Source: JACKHA01 sp041401985 (GTDB lineage Bacteria > Planctomycetota > Phycisphaerae > Phycisphaerales > UBA1924). From it: DNA of 64,000 bases. This document shows, one piece after another, positions 1 to 10,020 of this stretch (positions within the stretch are counted from its first letter, which is position 1; every line of letters starts with the position of its first letter). Made by a program: the position numbers and the translations under genes. The notes under the pieces were generated by a model, which searched no databases, was not told the DNA's origin, and was given only the letters and a program-made list of their open reading frames with translations. The stretch is from positions 1 to 64,000 of the forward strand of contig JAWKTE010000016.1 of assembly GCA_041401985.1 (NCBI GenBank). Direction: 5' to 3'.

Positions 1-1
1 C

Positions 2-583
2 CTGCGCCGAGACATGCTCGCGGCGTACCGTCGGGACCTGTGGCGGGACCAGCCCTGCCGCGTCGAGATCTGGCTGGAGAAGCAGGCGCTGGTCGGCGTG
101 GTGTACGACCAGACCGACGAGTGGGGCGTGCCGCTGTACCCGTGCCGGGGCTACCCGTCGGTCACGTATCTGGCCGACGCCGCGGCGGCGATCCGGCGGT
201 GCGGCAAGCCGACACACATTTTCTACTTCGGCGACTTCGACCCGTCGGGGCTGGATATCCCGCGGGTGGTTGAGAGGCGTCTGCGGGACCTGGCGCCGGA
301 GGCCGAGATCCACTTCGACCGCGTGGCCGTGACCGAGGACCAGATCAAGTCGATGTGCCTGCCGACGCGGCCGACGAAGCGGACCGACTCGCGGGCCAAG
401 GGCTTCGAGGGCGGGTCGGTCGAGCTCGACGCCATCCCGCCCGACGACCTGCGGGCCATCGTCCGCGGGTGCATCGAGCGGCACGTGGACACGGACCTGC
501 TGGAGCGGACCCGGCGGATCGAGGAACTGGAGCGCGAGAGCCTGGCGGGGCTGCGGATGCCGGAGGTGGGCGGGGACGACTAG
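2..583 (+). CDS. TOPRIM-like domain protein, 5' end outside window
   Basis: The reading frame is open to the left edge, so the true start probably lies outside; the first ATG is at 14. Counting from that ATG, residues 68-82 read HIFYFGDFDPSGLDI, a TOPRIM-type acidic motif with the DxD pair at D74 and D76. It is followed by a basic patch LPTRPTKRTDSRAKGF (about 118-133) and the segment GSVELDAIPP. TOPRIM folds occur in topoisomerases, primases, OLD nucleases and JetD-like proteins and bind Mg2+ for phosphoryl transfer. I recall this particular combination from uncharacterised phage and mobile-element proteins, but I cannot name the family. A role on DNA is inference. The orphan terminase gene about 14 kb downstream is compatible with a mobile-element background. 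Confidence 0.6.
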   Translation: MRRDMLAAYRRDLWRDQPCRVEIWLEKQALVGVVYDQTDEWGVPLYPCRGYPSVTYLADAAAAIRRCGKPTHIFYFGDFDPSGLDIPRVVERRLRDLAPEAEIHFDRVAVTEDQIKSMCLPTRPTKRTDSRAKGFEGGSVELDAIPPDDLRAIVRGCIERHVDTDLLERTRRIEELERESLAGLRMPEVGGDD

Positions 584-632
584 GGACGAATCTTCATGTG
601 GAATTCGGCTCGCCGCGCCGTACATTGGTTGC

Positions 633-3512
633 ATGCCCAGCCGACCGGTCGCCCTCGCGCTCGCCATCTGCACCTCGACGACGCTGGCCGGCGCCCAATG
701 CGGCGGGTGGGACACCAGGTTCGGCATCGTTCCCGGCCTGCAGGACGAGGCGCTGGCTATCGGGATGGCGGACCCCGACGGGGCTGGCCCGATGGGACCC
801 CAGCCGGTCATCGGGGGCCGGTTCAGGCTTGTCAACGGGCTTGAGGCGGATCGCATCGCGTACTGGGACGGCCAGCATTGGCGTCCGCTTGGCTCGGGAG
901 TCGGCGGCGCCGTACGCGGCATCACCTCGTGGGATCCGGACGGGGCCGGACCGCAGTCGCCACAGATTGTCGTGACGGGTGAGTTCCTCAGCGCAGGCGG
1001 GGCATCGGCCAGCCAGGTCGCCGCGTGGGACGGACAGCAGTGGAACTCGATGGGATTCGGGATCGACGCGCCCGGCCGCGCCGTCGTGTCATGGGACGCC
1101 GACGGCGATGGCCCGCTGTCGCCCGTGGTCGTGGTCGGAGGAGAGTTCCAGACCGCCGGATCTGGTTTGGCCAGCCGCGTCGCCAAGTGGGACGGCGTGA
1201 TGTGGCACCCGATGGGTCCGGGACTTGGCTGGACGGTCCACGCGCTGGCCATCGTCGAGAGCGATGGCCCCGGATCTGCGCAGCGGTTGTTCGCGGCCGG
1301 CGCCTTCACGTCATCAGGCACGACGGCGATCGATCGCGTCGCGGAGTGGACCGGCGGAGCCTGGGTGCCGGTGGGAGCGGGGATCGATGCGCCGGTGCGG
1401 TCGCGTGCGGCGTGGGATCCCGACGGCCCCGGCGGGGCGCCGGTCGGCCTGGTTGCAGCGGGCGAGTTCACCGCCGCTGGCCCGGGGCCTGCCGCGGGCG
1501 TGGCGTTCTGGGATGGGACCGAGTGGCTCCCGCTGGGTACCGGCCTGAACAACACCGTCTTCGCCGTTCGGACGTGGGACGACGACAGATCGCCCTCGAC
1601 GCCCGACGCTCTCCTGGTCGGCGGGGCGTTCACGGCTTCCGGTACCCAGCCCGTGTCGCGCATCGCTCGCTGGGAGGGCGGATCGTGGGTGCCGCTCTTG
1701 GGCGGGCTGGATTCCGATGTGTTCGCGCTGCTGCCGGTTGAAGCGCCACCGACGTCGCTCGCCACGACCGCGCTGCTCGTGGCCGGGAAGTTCATGCTCG
1801 CGGGCGGGCAGACGTCGCCCCGGCTGGCCGCGTGGGACGGCGTGGCGTGGATCCCCTCGGGCGGGGCGGAGGTCCGGACAAGCGTCTACGCGTTGCTCAC
1901 GTGGGATCCTGACCAGGGTGGGCCCGCACCGACCGAGCTCGTTGTTGGAGGCGGGTTCCAAGGCTTGGCGGGCAACGACGGCGTCGCGGCGTACTCCCAG
2001 GAAAGCGGGTGGCGAGCCCTCGGGAGCGGGCTGCCCAATGGAAACGTCGGAGGCCTGCTTGAGTGGGACCTCGACGGGGCCGGACCGGCGCTTCCCCAGC
2101 TCGTCGCGTGCGGTTCGTTCAACATCCCCTCTCCGTTCTCGCGTGGCATCGCGGCATGGGATGGTCAGCGCTGGATCGGACTCGGCACCGGAGCAAGCAG
2201 CGTCGCAGGCGTGACGCTCTGGGATCCGGACGGTGACGGGCCCACCGAACCGAAGCTGATCGCCGGCGGGCCGTTTCAGTCGATCTCCGGCGTCGCCGCC
2301 AACCGAGTGGCGATGTGGGAGTTCCCGTTCTGGCAGCCGTTGGGCACGGGGCTGAACGGCGGTGTCAACGCGGTTCTGGCGTGGGATCCGGACGACGACG
2401 GCCCGATGAACCAGGTGCTAGTCGCCGCGGGCAAGTTCCAATCCGCCGGCGGCGTGAGCGCCTCGAACATCGCGTTCTGGGACGGCAACTACTGGGCGCC
2501 GCTCGGCGAGGGGCTCGGTGGCATCGTGCAGGCGCTGGTCGCCTTCGATGAAGACGGCGACGGCCCCGAGGCTCCACGGCTCATCGCGGGCGGTTCCATC
2601 AACTCCAGCGGGACGACACCGATGAGCGGCGTGGCGCGGTGGGACGGCACCGCGTGGCATCCAATGGGGGAGGGCCTGGGGGGCGAGGGCGTGGACGCCC
2701 TTCACGTTTGGGACCCCGATGGCGACGGCCCCATGGCAGCCACCCTCGTCGCCGGCGGGCTCTTCACCATCTCGGGGTCGAACGCGACGCCGCGCCTTGC
2801 CCGCTGGGATGGCAAGTCGTGGCAGCCCATCGGTGGAGGACTGAGCAGCGGAGGCGCGAACGCGCTCGCGACGTGGGACCGTGACGGCGATGGCCCGGCG
2901 GTCGCGGAGTTGGTCGTCGGCGGGTGGTTTCGGTCCATCGCGGGCGATATCCCGACGGTCGGGCTCGCCATGTGGTCCATCAATCCACCGGAGATCACGA
3001 TGGACCCCGCGGACCAGTTCGCAAACCCCGGGCAAACCGTGTTCTTGTCCGTTGGGGCGGCGGCGGGAGCGCCCGAGTTCCAATGGCGACGCAACGGCGT
3101 GGAGCTCGCGGATGGCCCGACGGGAACCGGCTCAACGCTGCTCGGCACGCGCGGGACGACGCTGCGGGTCTCGAACGCCCAGCTCGACGACAGCGGCGAG
3201 TACGACTGCGTGGTCTCCAACTCGTGCGGCACCGCCGCGAGCCAGACAGCGACGCTGCTGGTTGGGTTGCCGTGCGCTCCGGACATCACATCCAACGCCG
3301 TTTCCGGGTCGCCCGGGTACCTTGTGCCCAACGGCGTGCTGAACAACGACGACTTCTTCGCGTACCTGCTCGAGTTCGCGGCTGGCAACCTCGCCATCGC
3401 CGATCTGACGACCGGGGCAGTGCCGGGCCAGCCGGGGTACGGCATGCCGAACGGTGTATTGAACTCGGATGACTTCTTCTTCTACCTGTCGTTGTTCGCG
3501 GCGGGGTGCTGA
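633..3512 (+). CDS. Secreted beta-propeller-like repeat protein with Ig domain and GC-type dockerin
   Basis: The 959-residue product starts with a signal peptide (residues 1-21, hydrophobic VALALAIC core, cleavage near AGA-Q). Residues about 25-785 hold some 15 repeats of roughly 48 residues with the pattern VAxWDGxxWxPLGxGL ... WDPDGDGP ... LVAGGxFxxAGG, which resembles a WD40/Kelch-type propeller of delta-60-like repeats. Residues about 790-875 form an Ig-like domain (WRRNGVEL, DSGEYDCVVSN). The last 80 residues are a duplicated dockerin-like module, PNGVLNNDDFFAYL and PNGVLNSDDFFFYL, ending in FAAGC. The same C-terminus occurs on two other proteins in the window. By analogy with dockerins the module should bind calcium and anchor the protein outside the cell; the ligand of the propeller is unknown. 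The frame is intact over its whole length. Confidence 0.85.
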   Translation: MPSRPVALALAICTSTTLAGAQCGGWDTRFGIVPGLQDEALAIGMADPDGAGPMGPQPVIGGRFRLVNGLEADRIAYWDGQHWRPLGSGVGGAVRGITSWDPDGAGPQSPQIVVTGEFLSAGGASASQVAAWDGQQWNSMGFGIDAPGRAVVSWDADGDGPLSPVVVVGGEFQTAGSGLASRVAKWDGVMWHPMGPGLGWTVHALAIVESDGPGSAQRLFAAGAFTSSGTTAIDRVAEWTGGAWVPVGAGIDAPVRSRAAWDPDGPGGAPVGLVAAGEFTAAGPGPAAGVAFWDGTEWLPLGTGLNNTVFAVRTWDDDRSPSTPDALLVGGAFTASGTQPVSRIARWEGGSWVPLLGGLDSDVFALLPVEAPPTSLATTALLVAGKFMLAGGQTSPRLAAWDGVAWIPSGGAEVRTSVYALLTWDPDQGGPAPTELVVGGGFQGLAGNDGVAAYSQESGWRALGSGLPNGNVGGLLEWDLDGAGPALPQLVACGSFNIPSPFSRGIAAWDGQRWIGLGTGASSVAGVTLWDPDGDGPTEPKLIAGGPFQSISGVAANRVAMWEFPFWQPLGTGLNGGVNAVLAWDPDDDGPMNQVLVAAGKFQSAGGVSASNIAFWDGNYWAPLGEGLGGIVQALVAFDEDGDGPEAPRLIAGGSINSSGTTPMSGVARWDGTAWHPMGEGLGGEGVDALHVWDPDGDGPMAATLVAGGLFTISGSNATPRLARWDGKSWQPIGGGLSSGGANALATWDRDGDGPAVAELVVGGWFRSIAGDIPTVGLAMWSINPPEITMDPADQFANPGQTVFLSVGAAAGAPEFQWRRNGVELADGPTGTGSTLLGTRGTTLRVSNAQLDDSGEYDCVVSNSCGTAASQTATLLVGLPCAPDITSNAVSGSPGYLVPNGVLNNDDFFAYLLEFAAGNLAIADLTTGAVPGQPGYGMPNGVLNSDDFFFYLSLFAAGC

Positions 3513-3521
3513 GGGGCCGAC

Positions 3522-4188
3522 TCACTGCCCAGTCGCCGCCGCCCACAGCGCCCGGTCCAATTCCGCCGCCCGGCGCCCGAGCCGCTGGGCCGCGGCCTCC
3601 AGCAGGCCGACCAGTGCCACGTCGCCGACGGGCCGTCCGAGCACGCCCTCGACGTACCGGCGGATGTGCACGTCGGGCTTGATGGTGTCGGCCCCGAAGA
3701 GCATGCGCAGGTACTGGAACCCGGCCACGCCGAAGCCGCGGACCTCAAAGGCGTAGGCGTCGCCCGGTCGGGCCCACTCGGCCCAGGCCCGAAGGCGCTC
3801 GGTTTCCGAGCCGCCCTTGAACGCCGCCTGGGCCTCGGCCAGGTGCTCGGCCACGCCCTCCATGGTGGCGGCGCGGCGTGGGTCGTTGAGGCCCAGCGAC
3901 TCGCGGGCGAACCCGGCATGCCCGGCGGACGCGATGGCCGCGAGCAGGTCGGCGCACGACCGGATCTCGGGATGCCGATCTGGAACGCCGCCACGCGAGG
4001 ACGACGTGCCGCTGGTAGTTGCGGTTGAGCGACAGCACGCAGTCGATGATCTTCACCGCCGGCGGGGCGTCCCATGGCTCGGGCGGCGGCATCGCCCGCC
4101 GGATGGTCCCGCCGGATCGCCTCGGCCAGCCTGTCGATGTCGCCGCGTCGCAGCCTACCGCCAGCCCTCCGGTCGCCAACCCAAACAT
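3522..4188 (-). pseudogene. HhH-GPD DNA-glycosylase-like protein, two frame breaks
   Basis: The C-terminal 113 residues (3522-3863) contain VRGFGVAGFQYLRMLFGADTIKPDVHI-type sequence typical of the helix-hairpin-helix glycosylase fold. Extending this frame upstream gives HPEIRSCADLLAAIASAGHAG before it loses sense near 3985-4010. The preceding segment AVKIIDCVLSLNRNYQ lies in a second frame, and the presumed N-terminus DIDRLAEAIRRDHPAGDA in a third. Two indels, near 4000 and near 4090, would therefore restore one protein of about 220 residues. Proteins of this shape excise damaged bases; no catalytic Asp/Lys can be assigned safely. Start at 4188 is a guess. It may be a real pseudogene or a sequencing error; the divergent gene begins only 18 bases away. 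Confidence 0.55.
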
Positions 4189-4205
4189 TCTGCGTACACT
4201 GCCCC

Positions 4206-4496
4206 GTGCCGCCCCGCGAGCCCATCCCGCGCGACCTCTGGCTGCGGCTGTGGAGCCTCGACGGCTCGTGGGACTGCTCGCTGGTCCGCTGCGACGCCAG
4301 GGTCGAGCGGGAAGAGGGCCGGTACGCGTCGAGCCTGAACTTCCGGCGCTGGTGGGTGGCCCGGCTGTGGCCCACCGGGCACCCCGACCGGGCCGTGGGC
4401 TCCTCGCACCCACGGCTGGCCCGGGCGCTGGCCGGGGCCGTGGCGCTGGCCGAGCAGGCGCAGGCTCAGCAGCCGCCGGCGAAGAGGGAGAGGTAG
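4206..4496 (+). CDS. Hypothetical 96-residue protein
   Basis: A GTG start at 4206 opens a frame reading VPPREPIPRDLWLRLWSLDGSWDCSLVRCDARVE and continuing to 4496. The composition is ordinary for a small soluble protein with several tryptophans (RDLWLRLWSL, RRWWVARLW). It runs divergently from the broken glycosylase-like gene and its 3' end overlaps the convergent Kelch gene by about 30 bases. I do not recognise the family. An earlier ATG at 4074 would overlap the opposite gene heavily, so the later GTG is preferred. No function is proposed. Confidence 0.4.
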   Translation: MPPREPIPRDLWLRLWSLDGSWDCSLVRCDARVEREEGRYASSLNFRRWWVARLWPTGHPDRAVGSSHPRLARALAGAVALAEQAQAQQPPAKRER

Positions 4497-6535
4497 TAGA
4501 AGAAGTCCTCGTTGTTCAAGACTCCATTGGGGATGCCATACCCCGGTTGACCGGGAATGGCGCCGGTCGTCAGATCGCACACCGCGAGGTTGCCCGCCGC
4601 GTATTGGCTGAGGAAGTAGAAGAAGTCGTCGTTGTTGAGAACGCCGTTCGGTGTGCCGTAGCCGGCCTGTCCAGGAACGGCGCCGGTGGTGAGGTCCGGC
4701 GGACAGGCGGTTGTGGCCCACACCCAAGTCTCGCCGTTGTAGCGGCCGTCGAACCCGCCGAAGAGCACTACTTCGCCCCGCGCATCGTCGAACGCCATCG
4801 CGTGGAAGTACCGAGCCGATGGTCCCGTGGTGTGACCCAGCGCCCACGATTGGCCATCCCAGACCCAGGTGTCCCCGAGGTACGAGCCGCTTGCGAGGTA
4901 GCCGCCGAATAGTACGGTCTCGCCGCGCGATGCGTCGTACACCATCGCGTGCCAATATCGAGGCGACGGACCCGAGGTGGCGCGCAGCGCCCACGACTGT
5001 CCGTCCCACACCCAGGTCTCGCCGTTCCGAGCGCCATCGTACCCACCGAAGAGCACGACTTCGCCGCGCGCCGCGTCGTACGCCATCGCGTGGCCGTATC
5101 GAGCCGAGGGGCCGGTGTTGGCGCGGAGCGTCCACGACTGCCCATCCCACGCCCATGTCTCGTCACTTCGCGAGGGGGTGAAGCCGCCGAAGAGCACGAC
5201 CTCGCCACGCCGCGTCGTACACCATCGCGTGCCAACTTCGAGGCGACGGACCCGAGGTGGCGCGCAGCGCCCACGACTGTCCGTCCCACCCCCAGGTCTC
5301 GCCGTTCCGAGGGTTCCCGCCGAAGAGCACGACCTCGCCACGCGCCGCGTCGTACGCCATCGCGTGGTAGTTTCGAGCGGATGGGCCCGTTGTGGCACGG
5401 AGCATCCACGGCGGTCCGTCCCATGTCCACGTCTCCGCGTTGAGGGAGGATTCGTTGCCGCCGAAGAGCACGACCTCGCTCCGCGCGGCGTCGTACACCA
5501 TCGCGTGGTAGTAGCGGGCTGAGGGGCCAAGGGAGGCGCGGAGCGTCCAGGACTGCCCGTCCCACGCCCATGTCTCGTCACTTCGCGAGGGGTGAAGCCG
5601 CCGTGGAGCACGACCTCGCCACGCGCCGCGTCGTACGCCATCGCATGGCCATAACGGCCGGAGGGGCCCGTGGTGGCACGGAGCGTCCATGACTGCCCGT
5701 TCCACACCCAGGTCTCGCCATTCTGAGCGCCCCCACCGAAGGACACAACCTCGCCGCGTATCGCGTCGTAGGCCATCCCATGTCCGGAAAAACCCGTTGG
5801 GCCCGAGGTCGCCCGGACTGTCCACGACTGCCCATCCCACACCCAGGTCTCTTTGCTCCCAACAGTAGCGTTGCGGCCGCCATAGAGCACGACTTCGCCC
5901 CGTGCGGCGTCGTAGGCCAACGCGTGACCCCACCGCCCGAACGGCCCCGCCGTCACTCGCTGCTCCCAAGACGAGCCATCCCACACCCATGTGTCCCCGT
6001 AATAGTCGTCGTCGTTCCGTCCGCCGAAGAGAACTATCTCGCCGCGCGCCGCGTCGTACGCCATCGCGTGCCCATAACGGGCTGAGGGGCCCGTCGTGGC
6101 GCGGAGCGTCCACAACTGCCCATCCCACACCCATGTATCCCCCGAGTAAGGGGCCCCGTCACCGCCCCCGAAGAGCACGACCTCGCCACGCGCCACGTCG
6201 TACGCCATCGCATGCACGTACCGAGGCGATGGACCCGAAGCAGCGCTGAGGGTCCAAGACTGGCCGTCCCAGACCCAAGTTTCCCCGTTTGCGGGGTTCT
6301 CCAGTCCGCCGAAAAGCATGGCGCTGCTTCGTCCCGCGTCGTACACCATCGCATGACCAGAACGAGATGCGGGGCCGGTGGTATCGCGGAGCGTCCAGGC
6401 GGGCTGAGCTGCCAGCCAGGACAATCCCGGCCCGCACCAGAGCAGCACCAGCCACACGAGCGTCAGCGACGCGATCCGTTCACTCCCGCATTCGGCGCGT
6501 CGCACCGCTCTCGCCCGTCGAAGCAGGCTCTTCAT
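4466..6535 (-). CDS. Secreted Kelch-repeat protein with GC-type dockerin, internally frameshifted
   Basis: Start at 6535 gives MKSLLRRARAVRR and a hydrophobic stretch LTLVWLVLLWCGPGL ending LAAQ, a signal peptide. About twelve Kelch repeats of roughly 48 residues follow (GDTWVWDGQSW, LRATTGPSARYGHAMAYDAARGEVVLFGG), then a C-terminal duplicated dockerin-like module with PNGVLNNDDFFYFL and PNGVLNNEDFFYYL, ending in LFAGGC. Between about 5209 and 5589 the open frame reads nonsense rich in R, T and P, while the Kelch sequence continues in another frame. Comparison of the repeats shows the cause: the G run at 5589-5592 has four G where the sister repeat at 5174-5178 has five, and a GC is missing near 5209 in CCACGCCGCG. 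The two losses total three bases, so the overall frame is regained. Kelch propellers usually bind proteins or glycans; the target is unknown. Confidence 0.8.
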   Translation of the reverse strand: MKSLLRRARAVRRAECGSERIASLTLVWLVLLWCGPGLSWLAAQPAWTLRDTTGPASRSGHAMVYDAGRSSAMLFGGLENPANGETWVWDGQSWTLSAASGPSPRYVHAMAYDVARGEVVLFGGGDGAPYSGDTWVWDGQLWTLRATTGPSARYGHAMAYDAARGEIVLFGGRNDDDYYGDTWVWDGSSWEQRVTAGPFGRWGHALAYDAARGEVVLYGGRNATVGSKETWVWDGQSWTVRATSGPTGFSGHGMAYDAIRGEVVSFGGGAQNGETWVWNGQSWTLRATTGPSGRYGHAMAYDAARGEVVLHGGFTPREVTRHGRGTGSPGRSAPPLAPQPATTTRWCTTPRGARSCSSAATNPPSTRRRGHGTDRRGCSVPQRAHPLETTTRWRTTRRVARSCSSAGTLGTARPGGGTDSRGRCAPPRVRRLEVGTRWCTTRRGEVVLFGGFTPSRSDETWAWDGQSWTLRANTGPSARYGHAMAYDAARGEVVLFGGYDGARNGETWVWDGQSWALRATSGPSPRYWHAMVYDASRGETVLFGGYLASGSYLGDTWVWDGQSWALGHTTGPSARYFHAMAFDDARGEVVLFGGFDGRYNGETWVWATTACPPDLTTGAVPGQAGYGTPNGVLNNDDFFYFLSQYAAGNLAVCDLTTGAIPGQPGYGIPNGVLNNEDFFYYLSLFAGGC

Positions 6536-6890
6536 GACCCCGTTCGAACCGAACGACTCCGCTTGGCATCGTGACGTTTGATCCCGCTTCGGGGCCGGTG
6601 AGTCAACCGGATCAGCCGGTTCGCCAGCCGGCGCAACCGCGGTGATGCCGGGGTGCCGGACGGTGTGCCACGCATGCCCGGAATCGGAATGGGCAGGGGG
6701 GAGCGAGGTCGATCCCGCGATCATTGACTTGGCGGAATCCACTCGGGCATTGCGGCCGCGATTGCTGGGCATGTGAGTCCTCCTTCGGTCGTGGGCCTCG
6801 CTAGGTGGGGAGCCCGGGGCGTCCCGTTGTCGAAGGGATGGCGACACAATCAGGACCGGGCGGCAGAGATTCATCGGTACACTGCGGGAC

Positions 6891-7452
6891 GTGGGAGCCG
6901 ACCCAAACAAACCCCCCGGCCAAGACCGGCCCAACGACCGGCTCCACGGGCTCGGTCTCGACCAGGCCACCTACAACGAGATCCGGGCCATCGCCGCCGC
7001 CCTCATGGCTTCGGAGCGGCCCTGGCACACCCTGCAAGGCACGGCCCTGACGCACGAGGCGCTGATTCGTCTGGCCGACTCCCGTTCGCTGGAGGCCGGC
7101 GACCCGAACGCGTGGAAAGTTGCCGCCGTCGGGGTGATGCGTCGCATCCTGATTGACCACGCCCGCGCGCGCGGGCGAAGCAAGCGCGGCGGTGAATGGA
7201 GCCGGGCGCCAGCCGAGGCCATCGACGGGGTCGGTGCCGGCCAGGAGATCTCGACGGAGCTGCTGCTGGGCATCGAGGAGGCGCTCGGCGAGTTGGAGCA
7301 GTTCAACCGGCGGCACGCGCAGATCGTGGAACTGCGGTTCTTCGGCGGCTTGACGGTCGTCCAGACCGCGACCGTGCTCGGTGTCAGCGAACGAACGATC
7401 CGGAGCGAATGGCAGATCGCACGCATGGCTGCAGACCAGACTCAGCCCGTGA
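6891..7452 (+). CDS. ECF-type RNA polymerase sigma factor, C-terminus frameshifted
   Basis: The protein starts MGADPNKPPGQDRPND and contains the signature of the planctomycete/verrucomicrobial ECF-like group: TALTHEALIRLADSR, then WKVAAVGVMRRILIDHARARGRSKRGG (region 2, -10 binding), then ELEQFNRRHAQIVELRFFGGLTVVQTATVLGVSERTIRSEW (region 4, -35 binding HTH). The expected end is WLQTRLSP followed by TGA at 7450-7452, but the frame slips just before it: ACGCATGG near 7421-7428 would read correctly as ACGCGCATGG, so a GC pair is missing. Without correction the frame runs on to 7910. The next gene is a Ser/Thr kinase whose likely GTG start overlaps the TGA, the usual pairing of these sigma factors with kinases. 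Regulation of the sigma factor by the kinase is inference. Confidence 0.75.
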
Positions 7453-9993
7453 ACCGAGGGCCTGACCGCCGAGCAGTACGAGCAACTGGCCCGGGCCGTT
7501 ACGGCCGCGGCTCGAGTCGGGCGGGCTCGATGTCGAGCGGGAGGTGGTGGACCGCCTGCCGACCCCGGAACTCGTTCCGGTCGCGCTCGCGATGCTCCGA
7601 GCGGCCCGCGGCCGAGCCCCCTCGACCGGCCGCTCGTTCCCGGCTCCAACGACGCGGGGCAAATCGGCCCGGCGCCGTCGTCGATTGGTCCGTACCGCGT
7701 CGTGCGGGAGATCGGGCGGGGAACCAGCTCGGTGGTCTACGAGGTGATCGAGCCGCCGCCCATGGAGCGGCGACTTGCGGCGAAGGTGCTCCGGGCCGAT
7801 CAGGACTTCGGCGCGGCGGGCGCCAGGCGGTTCGAACTCGAACAGCGGGCGCTGGCGAGCCTCGAGCATCCATCGATCGTCGCGCCCGTTGGATCGGGGG
7901 TTCTGGATGACGGGCGACCCTACTTCGTGATGCGGCTGGTCGAGGGGGCCTCGATCACGCGGTGGGCCGCGGACAACATGGTCCCCTTGGAGGCCAGGCT
8001 CAGGCTCTTCGTGGAACTCTGCGATGCTGTCCACCACGCCCACCGCGCCGGGGTGCACCACCGCGACCTGAAGCCGGGCCACGCGATAGTGGAGGCGCGT
8101 GATGGCCGCGACCAGATCGCCGTGATCGACTTCGGCATCGCGGCCTTTCGCGACGCCCCGCCGCATCTGGCGGGCTTGACGAGCCGCGGCGAGGTGCTCG
8201 GCAGCATCGCGTACATGGCTCCCGAACGCTTTGGGCATGGCCCGGTCGATCAGCGGGCCGACGTGTTCGCGCTCGGAGCGATCCTCATCGCGCTCGTCTG
8301 CGGCCGGGACCTCGAGGACGGCGGGGGCAGTGCGCTCGCGATCGCTGGGGCCAGGGCCCGGGGAGAAGTCCCCTCGCTCACGAGCCTGATGCCGGGCGTA
8401 AACGGGGATCTGGCTTCCATCGCCGCCAAGGCAACGTCTCCGCTGCCGGACGACCGATACGACACCGCGGCGGCCCTCGGCGAAGACGTCGGGCGGTTCC
8501 TCGATCGACTGCCGGTGCACGCGCGTCGCGCTTCGGTGGCTCGTCGCGTGGGCATGTGGTGCCGGCGGCAGCCTTGGGCAGCGGCCCGCCTCGGCGCTCT
8601 GTTGGTGCTTGTGACAGCGGCATCCGCTGCGCTACTGGGCTGGCAGCAGCGTTCCGCGGCCGACCGCGCCGCAGCCAGAGAAACGGCGACGTTCCTGAGC
8701 ACCGACCTGATTCCCCGCCTGGAGGCGACGCTCGGAGCCACGCCGGTCCTGCTGGACGCGATCGAGGTCGCGCACGGCCAGCTCGACTCGCTCGAGGCCC
8801 GGTATCCCAACGACCCGGCGCTGCTGCGTGCCCGGGCGGACCTCCTGCTGGCCCAAGGCGGAGTGGAGCTGAGCCGCCGCGATCCTTCCGTTGCAGGCCA
8901 GACCTTCCGACGCGCCGAGGCGATTCTCCGCGCCGCGAACGCACGCCCGGGTCACGTGGCGCAGCGACGCCTCGCGTTCGCCATCGTGCGACATGGCGAC
9001 GCCTGCCGGGCACTAGGCCGCACGTCCGACGCGCTGACTCGCTATCTGGAGGCGCACGACCTGCTAACCGACGCGGTGCGGCGGGCGCCGACGTCGCGGG
9101 ACGCGCTTGATGATCTCGTCTGGAGCCTCGAGCGCCTCGCCCACGCCTACAAGCAGGCCGGGCAACCGGCAACCGCCGAAGCATACCGCCAGGAGCAGGG
9201 GCGGCGATCGTCAGAGCTGTTGCAGCTGGACCCGAGCGACCCTCGCGGCATCCACGCCCGTCTGGCATGGGTCCTTGAGGCAGGAGAATCCGCCCTGGAC
9301 ATGTCGTCGCCTGGCGGAGCGGCCGAGCTCGCAACCGAGGCGGTCGATCTGGCGGAACGGCTCGTCCAGGCGGACCCAAGCCAGCTGTGGTACCAGCGGC
9401 GGCTGGTCCGCGCAAACGTCCTGATGGCGCGCTCGTCGCTGAGAGCCGGCGACTACGGCCGTGCCGGTGTCGCCGCGGCGACCGCTCGCGAGGTGGCGAG
9501 CCGAAACCTCGCGCGGGACCCTTCGCATGCTGACTTGCGCATCGACTACGCCGCGTCGATGGGCCTGGACATCCAAGCCCTGCTCTACTAGGGGGAGTTC
9601 GCCACCGCCGAGCAGCGGGGGCGCGAGTACCGGCTGTGGCTGCTGGACGAGCCGCTTGGCGAGGTCGAGTCCCGCGTCCGGCTTGGCATGGCCTACGCGA
9701 CGATCGCCGAAGCCCTCGCCGGCCGCGGGGAGATGGAGGCGGCCCGCGCGAACGCCCTGGACGCGGCGAGAGAGTGGAGCGCCGTCGCCAGCGAGCCCGA
9801 GTTCAAGGACCCGACCCGCGAGGTCGTCGCGCGTGTGGCGCTCACGTTTGCTCGGCAGCCCACGCTTTCACCGCGGGAAGCACTCGCCCTGGTCGAGTCG
9901 CTCATCGAGTCGCGTGCCAACGGTCTAGCCTCAACGGAAGAACTCGCTCGGGTCCGAGCGGAGTTGGAGTCCATGATCGATCCACCCGAGTGA
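7449..9993 (+). pseudogene. Membrane Ser/Thr protein kinase with TPR-like C-terminal domain, in-frame TAG and 5' frame breaks
   Basis: The kinase domain is clear from 7702: glycine loop GRGTSSVVYEV, lysine in LAAKVLRA, HHRDLKPGH, IDFGIAAF and GSIAYMAPER. One membrane helix follows (LGALLVLVTAASAALLGW), then an extracytoplasmic alpha-helical region with TPR-like spacing. The frame ends at TAG 9589-9591, yet the same frame continues with coding-like sequence GEFATAEQRGREYRLWLLDEP to a TGA at 9993, so one stop codon splits the gene; CAG would restore it. Upstream of 7702 the linker reads sensibly only in pieces (LTAEQYEQLARAVT, then ESGGLDVEREVVDRLPTPELVPVALAML, then PYRVVREIG), which implies about three indels between 7455 and 7620. 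The likely GTG start at 7449 overlaps the sigma-factor stop. It could be a pseudogene or a poorly sequenced intact gene. Confidence 0.7.
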
Positions 9994-10020
9994 GCGCGGG
10001 GCCAACCGAGCGTGACTCAC